Assembly: GCA_003640385.1 (NCBI GenBank)
Contig: RCAB01000326.1
Location: forward strand, 1 to 64,000
Source of the DNA: Setaria digitata
Lineage: Eukaryota > Nematoda > Chromadorea > Rhabditida > Setariidae
Direction of reading: 5' to 3'
DNA: 64,000 bases
Within the stretch, counting starts at the first letter, position 1. Each line of letters starts with the position of its first letter. A program made the translations under genes and the position numbers. Positions 52,814 to 64,000 of this stretch are shown in pieces. Under the pieces are notes generated by a model. The model was given only the letters and a program-made list of their open reading frames with translations. It was not told where the DNA came from and did not search any database.

Positions 52814-55800
52814 TCATTTCGAATTAAAATTTCTGAAAATGCCAAAAACACGAGGAAGAAACTCAGGTGAGTGCTGACGACTTGCATCTCCAAAAATACA
52901 TTGGAAATCATGTTCAGACATACGACTTGATGGTGTGGCAAAAGCCGAAAAATCACGGAGCATTTCTTCCAAATCATTTAGCGACGGAATTGGCCTCAAA
53001 AGCGGCGAAACATCGTATGTTTCTTCATAATAATTATCTCTATATCGCACAATATACCACTCATCTTCTTCCTAAAATTTTGAAACATTACTATGATTTA
53101 AACTGCTGGAAAGACTTCGTGAAATGATTACTGTCATCATCTTTAGTAAAATAACTTTCACACATAAACTTGGCAGGGAGATATTTCCAAACTTAAAAAC
53201 GTTGAAAGTAACTGCTAAATAATGACCGTTCTTTCACGTTCAGCCCAACAAATTTGTCTCAAATCTTCTTCTAAAACAGCTGCTAAATCACTTGTCAGTG
53301 TATGGTGTCCTGCCTGAAAATCAAACAGATATTAAAGGAATGTTTAAAAAAAAAGAAAACTGTTGGGCTGCTGAATGAAAAGTTTGGGTGAAACAAAATA
53401 TGATGTAATCCCACACATATTCCTGAAAAACATTCTATATCTCATTATCTTCTTTATCTCATAATCATAAATATTTTATTTTGAACAGCTAAAGCCAGGA
53501 AATCCCATACAGAACGTATCTGGTAGTAGGTGAACATAAAAGTTTACCATCTTACAAAAGAAACATGATCACATTCAAAACGATATGGTATCCTTACTGC
53601 AAAGGTATTAAATTGATAAATTTAAGATCAAGCAAAAATAGCAATGTAAGAAAAGAGAAAAGCAATAACTATTAAAAAAAGAAAAAAAAAAAACAAACCT
53701 TCACGACTGCACTGGAATTAGTAACAATATCGCTGAGAAGCAGAAGATTAGCAAATGGATTCAGTGGTTCGATTAAATTTGACTCGATTCCTAGACTCAA
53801 ACACAGCACAACAACTGCGTGATTTAATTTGAAAATATCTGTATCAAATAAACCCTCCGTCCATTTTCTACATGATGAAAACTCTTGGAATGATATCTAA
53901 AATAGAAATTTGAAGCTTAATGAAAAGTACTTAATACTTTCGAAAATTTGGCACTTTACTGCTATTAATTCCAAAAGAAAATTGAAACAATTGAGGAATA
54001 AAAATTGATATATCTCGGAACAAGGAAATTAGAACAAAGAATATATTGGCTTTAACCTTACTCAAAAAAAAAAAATAGCAGTGAAAAGAAAACTAGACAG
54101 AACGACGTAACCTGTCCAGGAATACACACATCGAAATTAACAGTAAGTAAATTAACAAGCTGAATAGTATAAACAAGTGCAGCAAACATATTATGCACAG
54201 GTCGAGCACCAGGAACGGCTGGAATACCTATAGTGAGCCATCCCTTTAATATTTTGTATTGAGGTCGATCAGGCGCATCACAGTCACAAACCTAGAATGT
54301 CTTAAGCATTACTTTCCACTCATCAACATATTTGATAATAATCAAAGCAGAAGTAAATGTTCTATTAAAATTTCCATATTGGTGATGGCTCTGCAGTAAG
54401 CACGTCACTTTATGGAAAAATGGCATTTAAAAATATCACATATGAAGAAGCTTACTTGAAGACTACTTACTAAAAGACGAAAAAAAAGGAAAAGAAACAG
54501 TCCAAATTAAGAGAAGAGAACGAAGAGAAATCAACAGTGAAAGAAGCAAATTACCGTATAAAAAGAAGAAGTGCCACATTCTGCTGGAACCAGCGTTTTA
54601 ACTGTTGACGGAACAGATTCTTCTTGACTGAAAGAAAAAATGTTGGAAATAAACCTAAAGATGTACTGGAATCAGCAGTAGAAAACCAAATTTTCTTACC
54701 ATGCTTCTGCAATCATTTCCCGACAACGCTTTTCTGCATCATCTATGACCGGTTCTGGTTTCTGAATTCGTTCTATGGGGAAAATTTTAAAAAACCACTG
54801 TGCATTGAGCTGGATAACTTCTTGCAACTAAAGATAATGTTCTTAAGTTCATATATATTATTGGCTTGCAAGTCTTAAAAATGAGCTAACATTAACAAAT
54901 ACTTTGAAATTTCATAGTGTGTAAAATTGCTAAGCTATTTCCTCCTTATCTGTTATTTTTATATTAACAGAGCAGCTGTTAAATTTTTTCAAGAAAAAGG
55001 TTTACCTTATCCTTATATGCATCGACAAACATCGCCAGTGGACCTGGTGGTCCAGAAAGGACTTTTTCATGTCCACGGCATCGTTCCTATAAATATTCTT
55101 TTATGGACAAAAAGACTGATGCTAGGAAAAAGACAAACAATAAACTTTGTCTCCATAAATTATCATGAAAATGAGATGCAACAAATGAATGTGAAAGAAG
55201 ACGAAAGACTTTAAGCTCTTCGACAGTTTTCCGATATCTTTCACATCTGTTGCATACAACTTTGAGAGCGGCTTTTTTCTTCTTGATAGATTTCTTCCTG
55301 TCAATAATATTTTGTTTCAAATATTCAATAGATTCATGTGTAGCGTGTATGGCTTCTGCCAAAGAAATCTGAAAAAAAAAAAAAAGAAATAAAGTGATAT
55401 ATTTTCAATGTAGAAATGGGCACTAAAATGAATACAGTTTTTTTTCATCAGCAATATTTTAACTGATGCTATTTATGTGCTTTAAAACTAACATCCGTCG
55501 CCAAAATTTTTTCGATTTCGCGAGCAAAGCATTTCTTCCCGTATTCTTTTACTTTTTGCAAATCGTGTTTATCAGAAAACCTGACTGAAAATAAAAATTT
55601 CTTTTACATATATATATATATATAAAGGAAATTTTCATTTATATATATTTATATTTACATATATACATATATTTATATATACATAAGTAACCGGACTTCT
55701 TACAAAACGATCAGTTTTGAATCAGATTTTTTATAAGCTAATCTCGTAACTGAAAAGTTGGATAAAAGAAATGACTTTCCAAAGGTATAAGTAATTAAAC

Positions 55801-56567
55801 GATCTTCTTCAAACTTACTGCATTAAGTTCCCAGTTACTAGAAACAACAAAATGGAAAGAAGCACACCTTTATGATTAATACAACTTGGACAGAGACATA
55901 ATTTCTTGTTACTACAAATTGAACATGGATATTTTTCACTAGCCCAATCTGCTCCTTGTCTGAAAACAGAAAAGTCCACGATACATGCATGCACTGCAAA
56001 TAATTACCAGATAATGCAAAACTTTCCACAAAATAATAAGTAAAACGAATTAGCAAGAAGTCAGCTCTTTATAAATGATTTCGTATCCAGGAAAAGGCTA
56101 AAGAAAGCTAGCATTTCCGAAATCGAAAAGCTACAAATGAAATAAAACCGTAACCTGATAATATCCACTTTTGAATTGCGTCTTTTCGTACTAACACGCG
56201 TATATATACCCACCGGTGTTTTATCAATCGACGTATCAGCTAAACCTCTGCAATTTACTATTTCTCCAATATCTGCGAAACATCTCACTGTTCTTCGCAT
56301 TTCTGAAAAATTCTTCAAAAATAAAACGAACTATTCATGTAAGATTAGATTAGTCCACCATAATAGTTCATTTTGTCCACATAACATGACATGCACATGT
56401 ATACCACCTAAACGAAGAAACTAAGAAAATTCAATCAAATGCGAGAATATGAAATTTCCTTGCTTACCTGAAATAGGTGCTGGGATATGGCTTACATTCG
56501 AAGGGCAGTTCCGTGGAAGACTGCTCCTTGTATTTGTCATCCACCATGTTTTCTTATGCGATAACAT
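52814..56567 (-). CDS. ATG14/Barkor (EPG-8)-like autophagy protein, 12 exons, ~531 aa
   Basis: Exons in transcript order: 56567-56468, 56302-56155, 55959-55868, 55584-55493, 55368-55210, 55086-55006, 54827-54700, 54627-54555, 54291-54112, 53896-53699, 53313-53227, 53071-52814; they total 1596 nt in frame. An N-terminal Cys cluster (CSIC at 95-98, then CLCPSC at 104-109) precedes a charged coiled-coil region (about 115-200, with KKSIKKKKAALK). Next come KIFPIERIQKPEPV and an ARPVHNMFAALVYTIQLVNLLTV block, the ATG14/UVRAG-like core. The Cys cluster before the coiled coil favours ATG14 over UVRAG. ATG14 directs the VPS34-Beclin 1 lipid kinase to the ER for autophagosome formation. The last 85 residues are not recognised. 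The exon 5 and 11 donors (GTCTTT, GTCATT) are weak, so exon ends there are less certain. An in-frame stop precedes the start. Confidence 0.83.
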
Positions 56568-56689
56568 TTCCCAGTCTCAGATCAATAATTACAATATAAT
56601 TTCCGAACAAAACTGTTCTGTACCGGATGCGAAAAATCTAATTCGAATGACGACATTCATCCGATTAGATCATCCGGAAAGTAACATTG

Positions 56690-56697
56690 ACTGAAAA
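56690..56697 (-). promoter_or_regulatory. candidate trans-splice acceptor of the ATG14-like gene
   Basis: On the minus strand TTTTCAG ends at 56691, giving a leader of about 123 bases before the ATG at 56567. A short upstream ORF lies just after the acceptor. Confidence 0.3.
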
Positions 56698-57096
56698 TTT
56701 ACTCATAATTTAGCCCAAAACATAAACAAGAAATTACTAGTTGAGAAACAAATGGAACACGACATTACGTCATCAACGAAACACGGAACTCAACGCTTCT
56801 CACGTGAATAACCACGTTGTCATTGTACAGAGAGGAAATGATTACAGAGAGGGAAAAAGAACGCTGTTCCTGTAGAGATCGAAGAGAATGATAAGATTGA
56901 TGATAGATAATGGAGAAAAGGGAAAGCACGGTAATAGAGAAAAGTGGAGCAATAGTGAAAATGAAGATTAAAAGTATAGTAAGAGGGCATTAAGACATCA
57001 AATTCAAAACACCTCATCACCTCGCCAGGTGAGATGTTTTAAATTGGTATTGATTAGTGCTCAATGTGCTACTCGGTTAAGGGGTAAATAGGGCAT

Positions 57097-57138
57097 GCAG
57101 CACGCAGCACGCAACACGCAACATGCAGCATGCAGCAC
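57097..57138. repeat. six copies of a 7-bp repeat (GCAGCAC family)
   Basis: Six adjacent heptamers, GCAGCAC twice, GCAACAC, GCAACAT, GCAGCAT and GCAGCAC, are locally GC-rich compared with the surroundings. Confidence 0.9.
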
Positions 57139-57459
57139 GCACAGGAACATTTGTTAGGCGTCATCTGTTTTCATTCGATCGTTCCTTTTCTCTTTCTCTT
57201 GACGATGGATGCTTTTTGTGATTGCAACAGAGTTATCGATTGTGACTCTGATAATGATTCTGTGATTACGATAGAAATCACAACTGTGATTATGTTAGAG
57301 AAAATGATTAGTGCTACTGATAATAATGATTTTGTGATTACGCTAAAGATGACATTTATCGTAATATTAATGGTGTTAATAGGAATTTCGGACATATATC
57401 ATTCTCACAGACGAAACAGTGCATTCGATTCAAAAATGTGAATGGCAGTATGGTAGAAA

Positions 57460-60400
57460 ATGGGAAAGTTAACGGATTCGTCGAATTTAACAAAAGTGTT
57501 ATTAATTGGAGATGTAAATGAGAGTTTGCGTAGGTCATTACTGGGTAAGGATTATTTTTCATTGGGATAACCAGTAGTTCCTAGGATTTCTGCGTTCTTT
57601 TTTCTTGCATTTGATGAAATTAGCAGATGAGATGAGCAATATCTGCTGAATTTTGGGAGGGGATATTTTTTCGTTACTGATTTCGTTAATTAGTAAGTGT
57701 AATTTTGATGCAGAAGTAACATAAGAGGATAATTTATGACATTTAGTTATAGTATGATTAATATTGTAGCAAACGAAAGCTCTACCTTGCAACAGAGGAA
57801 TGAACTTTTACTAGACACGAAATATTATGTGGCACACGTGAATATAGTTTCCTTAAAAACAAAAGAAACAATCAGTGAATGGAAAGCTTCGATGGGAAAT
57901 GGAAACGTTGGCGCTGTTATCTACATTTATGATGGAGAATTCCGCTCTTTGGAGCAGCTGAAGAGACAGATGTTTACGTGGCAGGCGGAGATTCAGGTAA
58001 AAATAAATAAATATTTACGAATTGAAAACTTGACATTCTTTTTTTTTCCTGAAAACTGGATCATTTTAGAATTTCTACTTGAATTGTACATGAGATGCAT
58101 TCCTGTACAATTATATATTGGAAATAGAAGTAAAAATTTATGATATCTTGAAAAAAAAAATGGAATTTCTTGTTCTTCGAAAGATACAGAATTAATTTTT
58201 ATGTACTGTTGTAGATGTACAACTTCAGAATACCTATTTTAAGGTTGTCGTGTGTAAACGTTTGGAACGTTCAGTTGATTGGTCAGAAGATTTATATCAT
58301 TTCTGCGCTAATGAACAGATTGAATTGGTGGAGCTTGATCCAGACGCTGTAAGTTGATTTCTTAATTATTAAATTGAAATTCCCTTCAGGGTTTAGGATT
58401 TGTAATTTCAAAATAGTAGTTCTTGAGAGACTTTGAAAAGCTTCTTGCTCAAATTGTAATTTCAAAATAGTAGTTCTTGAGAGACTTTGAAAAGCTTCTT
58501 GCTCAAATCCTAAGTTGCGGATGGAGAGTGCATTAATTATATTGAATCCGTGTTTTCTAGGACCATAATTGGTAAATGATATTTCGACATTGCTAATTAC
58601 AAGTCCTGAAAGTAGATAAGTAAAAATACCAAGAACTTTTACCAACATTTGGTAATTTAGTCCATTTGTTATTATTTCATCGGAGCATTATTCATCATAT
58701 TTAGGAAACGATAGAAGAGTTAAATGAATGCCACGAACTTTATGGAGTACCTCGTGTACGACAGGTTAACTTTTAACTACATATAATTTGTTAATAAATC
58801 ACTGATTAGCAAAAACAGCTGTAGTGAGTTGAACACTCTGCGATCGCGTTTTGGCTGGTAATATTTCATTACATTTGGCATGGACAAATCTTGGTATATG
58901 GAAAACTTCAGTAGAATCATAATTGTCCTACTTGAACGGAGTTTTATTGGAACAGGTGTTTGATTTTGGATTTTCCGTACTCATTCTGTTATTGATTATT
59001 TAGATCTTGGAAACTGGAAACTGGAATGGTAANGAATCACCGATTAGCAAAAGCAGCTGTAGTGAGTTGAACACTCTACGATCGCGTTTTGGCTGGTAAT
59101 ATTTCATTACATTTGGCATGGACAAATCTTGGTATATGGAAAACTTCAGTAGAATCATAATTGTCCTACTTGAACGGAGTTTTATTGGAACAGGTGTTTG
59201 ATTTTGGATTTTCCGTACTCATTCTGTTATTGATTATTTAGATCTTGGAAACTGGAAACTGGAATGGTAAGGTTATGAAGACGAATCCTCTAGAATCTAA
59301 TGGACAGCGGAGTGTCGAAGAAATTGGTTTGCCTGTCAATAATTCGGTTAGAAAATCTCCAGAAGATTCTTTTGATGATGTGGAATTTGGATGCGGAGAT
59401 TATGATATGACGGATGAAGATAAAGGTATTTGTTTTCACTGTAAGAGGATTCAGTTGAAATCCAAGCGTAAAGTAATACTGAAAGTCATTAGATATTAAT
59501 AGTTCGTCTATTAGTAGATTTTGTCGATAAAGTAATAACGCAGTTTCGGAAGGAGTTTTAAGTGGTTTTTTGTTTTTTCCAGAAATGATACTGAAATTAT
59601 TTGGAGGAGCAAAAGTATCCTTCGATAATTTGGTAAAAGATGTGGATGTTCCAGATCCTGCAGTTATTGAATATTTCAAGCAGGAAGCTGAAAAATTAAG
59701 GCGACAAAATAAAACAGCTGCTAACGTATTTTTTTTTTAATGCTTGTATGAAGCAGTTTTTTACTTGTTAAGTGTAATATTTTCTTGTTTATTACTACTG
59801 ATGTTTTAGTTTGATTGAAATTTCTCCGAAAAGCATTCGTAGATTTTGAACTTTTCTACAAGGATTTTCTAACATTTTTGTTTGAGAACAGAACTATTTT
59901 ATTTAAGAAGAAAAGAAAAAAAAAGAAGTCGAAGGTCACAGCTGCAAATGAATTTGGTGAGTTTGTTGGTGCGGGTAATTCGACGCAAATAACAGGTAAT
60001 GTCGTGACGCAGGATTCGTCATGTACGGGTTCACCATATAGTGAGCACGTAGATGTCGATGCAGATATGCACGGAATGAATGAGAAAAAGGTAGCACAGG
60101 ATTCGAAAAGTGGTAATTTTGAAGATTATCGAGAAAATTCCAAGCAGAATTCGCCTCAATTAAGTGATGGAACGCGATCAATGATCGACAAATTACTTGA
60201 GGGAAGTAACGACGAAGGAACTAGTTTAGCCAATAAAATTCAAGCGGTAATTTTTTTTTATACGAAACCGAAAATATTTTCTGGCATGGGTGTTGATAGC
60301 AGTCGATATTTCTTTATTTTCCTACAGGTGACAGATGTTAGTAGCCACAGATTACTTCCATGAGTTGCAGAAGATGTAAACCAAATAACAACAGGCACTT

Positions 60401-60670
60401 GTAAAATGTAGGTAGAGTCTCTGTAAACAAATTAACTTCTTCTGAGATTTATGTTATTATATATTCATCGAGATTTTAAAAGAAAAAAATAATTCTAGAT
60501 GTTTTGTTTTTATGGAACTTTAGGCGCGATCAGCTTTACTCAAGATGCCATTTGGTCCAGAACGGCAAAATTTAGCAGCTGATACTATGGTTGCTGTGAT
60601 TAAATCTATTGGGGACAGTGATCTTTTCAATAGCTCTTCAGATGAAGAGTCACATGGACAAAACGCCTGA
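57460..60670 (+). CDS. AAGAB (p34)-like alpha/gamma-adaptin-binding protein, 8 exons, ~436 aa
   Basis: Exons: 57460-57544, 57770-57996, 58244-58348, 58705-58764, 59242-59425, 59583-59725, 59887-60246, 60524-60670; they total 1311 nt in frame. It starts with KVLLIGD, a beta-strand/loop opening of a small-GTPase-like fold. KYYVAHVNIV, GAVIYIYDGEFRSLEQL, VVVCKRL and IELVELDPDA follow, in the order seen in AAGAB. The C-terminus, ARSALLKMPFGPERQ to IGDSDLFNSSSDEE, matches the family's closing acidic SSDEE. AAGAB chaperones assembly of AP-1 and AP-2 clathrin adaptors in the cytosol. It is longer than the vertebrate protein (about 315 aa), mainly through a Ser/Asp-rich linker in exons 5-7. Exon 7 may start at 59935 instead of 59887 (same frame). 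Exon 5 lies beside an assembly join. Confidence 0.8.
58401..58507. repeat. perfect 54-bp tandem duplication
   Basis: Positions 58401-58454 are repeated directly at 58455-58507 in intron 3 of the AAGAB-like gene, with no N between the copies. Because it looks perfect, it is either a recent duplication or an assembly error. Confidence 0.9.
58797..59270. repeat. 236-bp direct duplication around N at 59033
   Basis: Positions 58797-59032 recur at 59035-59270 with a few substitutions. The copies include intron 4 and the first 29 bases of AAGAB exon 5; the left copy breaks off at the N. The right copy carries the complete exon. This is most likely an unmerged contig overlap, so intron 4 is about 238 bases shorter in reality. 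Confidence 0.88.
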
Positions 60671-60762
60671 TTTCCTATATTATTATACCATTTATTTCAC
60701 TTATTTTCTGAATTTTGTAAATTTTACTATTGTATTTTAATTGTTAGTGGTCGATAAATAGA

Positions 60763-60768
60763 AATAAA
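60763..60768 (+). terminator. poly(A) signal of the AAGAB-like gene
   Basis: AATAAA lies 93 bases after the stop codon, in AT-rich sequence. Confidence 0.55.
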
Positions 60769-63050
60769 AATGGTCAGATAACAATAATCAGCGACCATTT
60801 TGATGTTTTGGATGAGCTAGTATGAATCTGTTAATGCTGCTAATTGTTTCTATATCATATTATAAAAGTAATAACATTTATTGCAGTGATTCTCCATAGC
60901 TCGTAATGCAGCTCTGCTTCGTTTTAAAAAATTGTTATAACCTTCTAAAAATATTTTCCTTTTATTACTACAGTTATTTGGATTAACTCCATTCTGTCAG
61001 AAATGGTTGGGTTATTCAAATATGAATAATTTTTACTTTTCCTCATGGATTAATTCTTTTTTTTTTTGACATCTCCTAATCATCCATATTTCTCTATTTT
61101 GAATTGGAAATTAGAAGTTGATATTTCCAATGCTAATCTTTCGCAGGTGCTTCTTGTTATGGGGTTTTATTTATTTATTTATTTTTTAATATTTTTATAC
61201 CTTCTTGATAAAGACTGTATTGATCCAATCCATGTATAAAAATATTATATTCTGTATTAATACACAGAGGCAAAGAACGGATCCTATTCGTCTTTGACAA
61301 CTGATTCTTGAAATTATTTAAAGCATTTCCTAAATTATTTACGAAAATTCCCTACATAATTTTCCTTTAGATATAAAGGACACAAATATTATTTAAAGTT
61401 CGAATATTTAACACTAATTTGAGTAGGGAGCCATTTTTTTTACCATTTATTAAGCCTATTTTGAAAGTTTCAGTTTTTTTTTTTTTTATTTTTTGCATTT
61501 GAAATTACTGCTGATTAAATTACACTTCCATTTCCAGCGATCTTGTGCTCAAGACATTTTGGTAGTTATTGTTTGGAGACAATTAGTGTTAAGAGTTGTA
61601 GAGTGAAAGATATAAATTTAATCAGAAGCGAATTGTTGATGAGTATTTAAAAGTTAACATCTCATCTCACCGGACGATTAAATATCATAGTTGTCATGTT
61701 TTTGTATTCCGGAAAAGGTATATTCTTTATCTTTTTACTCTAATATCACAGCTTCACAAGATTCAAGAAGTGGTTTATTGTTAGGATCGCACCTTCAAAG
61801 AATCACGAAGTGGTTTATCCCAAAGTATTGACACAGCCTACCAAAATCAAAATCAAGGTTTCTGAATCTTCATGGACATGTTATGGAAGGGAAATACCTT
61901 TTTGAGTGTAATAATACGCTATAAAAACAGGTATTTTTTGATAAATATCAATTGTTATCATAAGGATTTAAAATAGGAAATGAAGAAATAGGATAATTTT
62001 TGTCACTGATTCATTTAAAAAAAAAAAAAAAAAAAAAAAAGAAAGAAAAAAGAAAAAATCTAGGCTGGGCAAGTCGGTTATTTCCTGCGAATTTTGGGTA
62101 ATATCAAATCCAGATATCACCATCTCCTTAATTTTATATCAGCCAGTTATTAATTTAATCATTATAACTTAACATTCTTTGCACGTGTTGCAATAATATG
62201 AAATGGGAAGAGTTTTGTGATACGAAACTAATCTATTTGACTTATTTGGTTAAATTCAAACTCTCTACTTATTAAATTCTTAGTAGAATATTGTTTCAAG
62301 CCAGTTTAATTTTTTCTTAAAAAAAAAAAAAAAAAGCAATTTGGATTTTTTCAAAAATTGTCGCTATTTTATTCTTTGTATTTGTTATCAAGAATTATTT
62401 ATTGTATATCATTCAGAAGATAAATTAAAAAGAATGATATTTGATTGAAATATGTTTTTTTCTTTCTTATGTATAAAAATCACAAATCTTTCATTATCAA
62501 TTTTTATTTTAGATTTTAGGAGTAATTATTGATAAAAAATAATAATAATAATAGCCCGAATGAAACGAATGAAAAAAAAAAAGAAAAAATCGTTTTGAAA
62601 ACTAAAATATAATGCATAAATGAAACACATTTTATATACTGTATATTAGTCAATATTACCATTAAAAATATATATTTTTTTTTTTTGAACAAAACTCAAG
62701 AAAAAAGGAAATTCCACTGATAAATACAACTATACAACAAATAACGTCAATGTAAAATTATTTGCAATAAATGAATAAATATAATTCCGAATGATAAAAA
62801 ATAACTATTACAACATATTAATTCAGCAATGTTATAAGCATGAGAAAGCTGAAGTTGCTGAAAAACATTATTAAATTATGATACCACCTGATCGAAATTT
62901 CAATTATCATTTAATTTCCGCTCCTGCAGTGATAAATTTTAACCAAATTTCATTCCATTACCGTAAATTATCAGCCCTAGGAGAAGTGGTAGTAAAGTAG
63001 TTACGATGAAAGTCTATCACAAAATAATTCGTGCTATATATTAGCAGGCG

Positions 63051-63090
<40 letters not shown>

Positions 63091-63308
63091 AAAAGGAAAA
63101 GTGTAAGCTTATAAATTAACTAATTAAACTAACTGAATGCTTGTTCACATTATTATATTGAGAAAGTCAATTAATTAATAATATTTTAACAGTATGTGCA
63201 GAATCAAGCAGGAAACATTTGATTTGGATGAGTATTTGATGAAAATGATAAGGAATTAAACTTGACAGTCGAAAGTGATAAATATTTCGACAGCTTATCA
63301 CACTAAAA
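60769..63308. other. convergent intergenic region
   Basis: This lies between the 3' ends of the AAGAB-like (+) and CAS-family (-) genes. I see no supported exon. It contains a short imperfect direct repeat, AAGAAGTGGTTTAT at about 61765 and CGAAGTGGTTTATC at about 61806, and several poly(A) tracts including a long run near 63051-63081. Confidence 0.55.
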
Positions 63309-63830
63309 CTAACCATTGCTACAGCATTGTTTTACTAATAATTTTAGATCATATGCGGCACGAGATACTGTCACAATACAATTAGCCATCGATTGAACAG
63401 CTGATACCGATAGATACTAAATTTGAAGTGATCATTCTTGATAATAAAAAAAAAAAAATTGAAATGAATAAAAAATTTTTTTTTCACTGTGAAAAATCAT
63501 TATTATAGTACATACTTTACCATAAATGTTAATATATATATAATTTGGAATAATTATCATTTCGTTAAATTCGATTTCAAAAAACAAAAACTCAAAGAAC
63601 GATGAAACAAGAACAGAAATTATTTGGTATTTTGAATTTAGAAATAAATAAATAATTAATTAATTAAATAGGACCTCATCAGCAGCGTGTTTAGTTGCTT
63701 GAACGCATGTTTTCAATACATCAAGTAGTCGATCAGCTGATCGTTTCAATTCTTTGCTAATGTCACCAGATGAAAGACATTCCGCAATCGTATCAGCCAT
63801 GTAAATTAATTTATGAGCAGTAAGTATTAT
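63309..63830 (-). CDS. CAS/BCAR1 (p130Cas)-family adaptor, C-terminal two exons (partial)
   Basis: Exons: 63830-63675 (52 codons) and 63416-63309 (35 codons plus TAG), phase 0 at the junction; the rest lies beyond the right edge. The penultimate exon encodes ILTAHKLIYMADTIAE, then a helical stretch ending QATKHAADE. The last encodes YLSVSAVQSMANCIV to the stop. This order matches the C-terminal FAT-like four-helix domain of CAS proteins, where VLSAHKLVFIGDTL and an Ala-rich helix precede a Tyr-Pro-Ser-Pro-Ser-Ala segment. CAS adaptors bind focal adhesion kinase partners at adhesion sites. The donor GTCCTA is weak; reading through it would add only V-L-F-N before a stop. Confidence 0.72.
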
Positions 63831-64000
63831 CTGAAAATTTGTCGAAAAAGCAATTAATTAAAAATGAGATAACAATAATAATAATAATTAATAATTAGCA
63901 ATAAATTAATAACATTAATAGTAAGTTTAAGATTTAATAATAATAATAGCAATAATAAAGAAGCACTAAAGGAAAAAGATAAAAAACACATTGATAAATC
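63831..64000 (-). other. intron of the CAS-family gene
   Basis: It contains AAT/ATT-rich simple sequence and no visible exon. The upstream exons of the gene must lie past the window. Confidence 0.55.

Larger units (their letters stand above)
56568..57459. promoter_or_regulatory. divergent promoter region, ATG14-like and AAGAB-like genes
   Basis: About 890 bases separate the two start codons. It holds a 7-bp minisatellite and an acceptor-like CTCACAG ending at 57410, before the AAGAB leader. The ORF at 57130-57441 is built on GATTATGATT-like repeats and is not supported as a gene. Confidence 0.45.

Noticed and set aside
57130..57441. 103-aa plus ORF with hydrophobic stretches upstream of AAGAB
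   Set aside because: Built from GATTATG-like simple sequence, with no recognisable domain. The AAGAB start with a clear KVLLIGD opening lies just downstream in another frame.
1..64000. tRNA, rRNA, CRISPR or transposable elements
   Set aside because: I looked for T-loop motifs, spacer arrays, terminal repeats and transposase or reverse transcriptase motifs and found none I could support by eye.

Overview
This is eukaryotic DNA, very AT-rich and full of poly(A)/poly(T) runs. It has many short introns with TTTCAG-like acceptors, and genes lie on both strands. The gene content is that of a parasitic nematode. A gene at 25.7-27.3 kb carries the C-terminal cysteine module of the filarial ALT (abundant larval transcript) family, so a filarial (onchocercid) nematode is the best guess. 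Species cannot be decided from this sequence.

Because every gene is split, single ORFs mislead here. I rebuilt nine genes by joining exons at GT..AG boundaries with phase bookkeeping; for the eight that are complete, the exon lengths sum to a multiple of three. Left to right: (1) + strand 2130-13662, a secreted protein of about 1208 aa with 13 sushi/CCP domains and a furin-like site on a 36-nt micro-exon; (2) - strand 15321-21622, a CD36/SCARB-type scavenger receptor (569 aa); (3) + strand 25680-27330, an ALT-family secreted protein with a long acidic Ser/Thr-rich region; (4) + strand 28791-32477, Integrator subunit 11 (593 aa); (5) + strand 33025-39923, a PPIL4-type cyclophilin-RRM protein (456 aa), possibly co-transcribed with INTS11; (6) - strand 37141-38405, nested in the 3-kb intron of PPIL4, a 110-aa secreted cysteine-rich protein; (7) - strand 52814-56567, an ATG14/Barkor (EPG-8)-like autophagy protein; (8) + strand 57460-60670, an AAGAB (p34)-like adaptin-binding protein, divergent from ATG14; (9) - strand 63309-63830, the last two exons of a CAS/BCAR1-family adaptor that runs off the right edge.

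Between PPIL4 and ATG14 lies a 12.9-kb stretch with no supported gene. It holds a GAT-rich block, a (GT)n tract and a 64-bp tandem repeat with 128-bp higher-order structure. Single N characters at eight places mark assembly joins; most sit between near-identical direct copies and look like unmerged contig ends. No tRNA, rRNA, CRISPR array or recognisable transposon was found.

Functionally, three genes encode secreted or surface proteins facing the outside (sushi protein, ALT-like protein, nested Cys-rich protein) and one encodes a lipid/ligand receptor (CD36). Four are housekeeping genes for snRNA processing, splicing-linked RNA binding, autophagy initiation and clathrin adaptor assembly. One is an adhesion-signalling scaffold.
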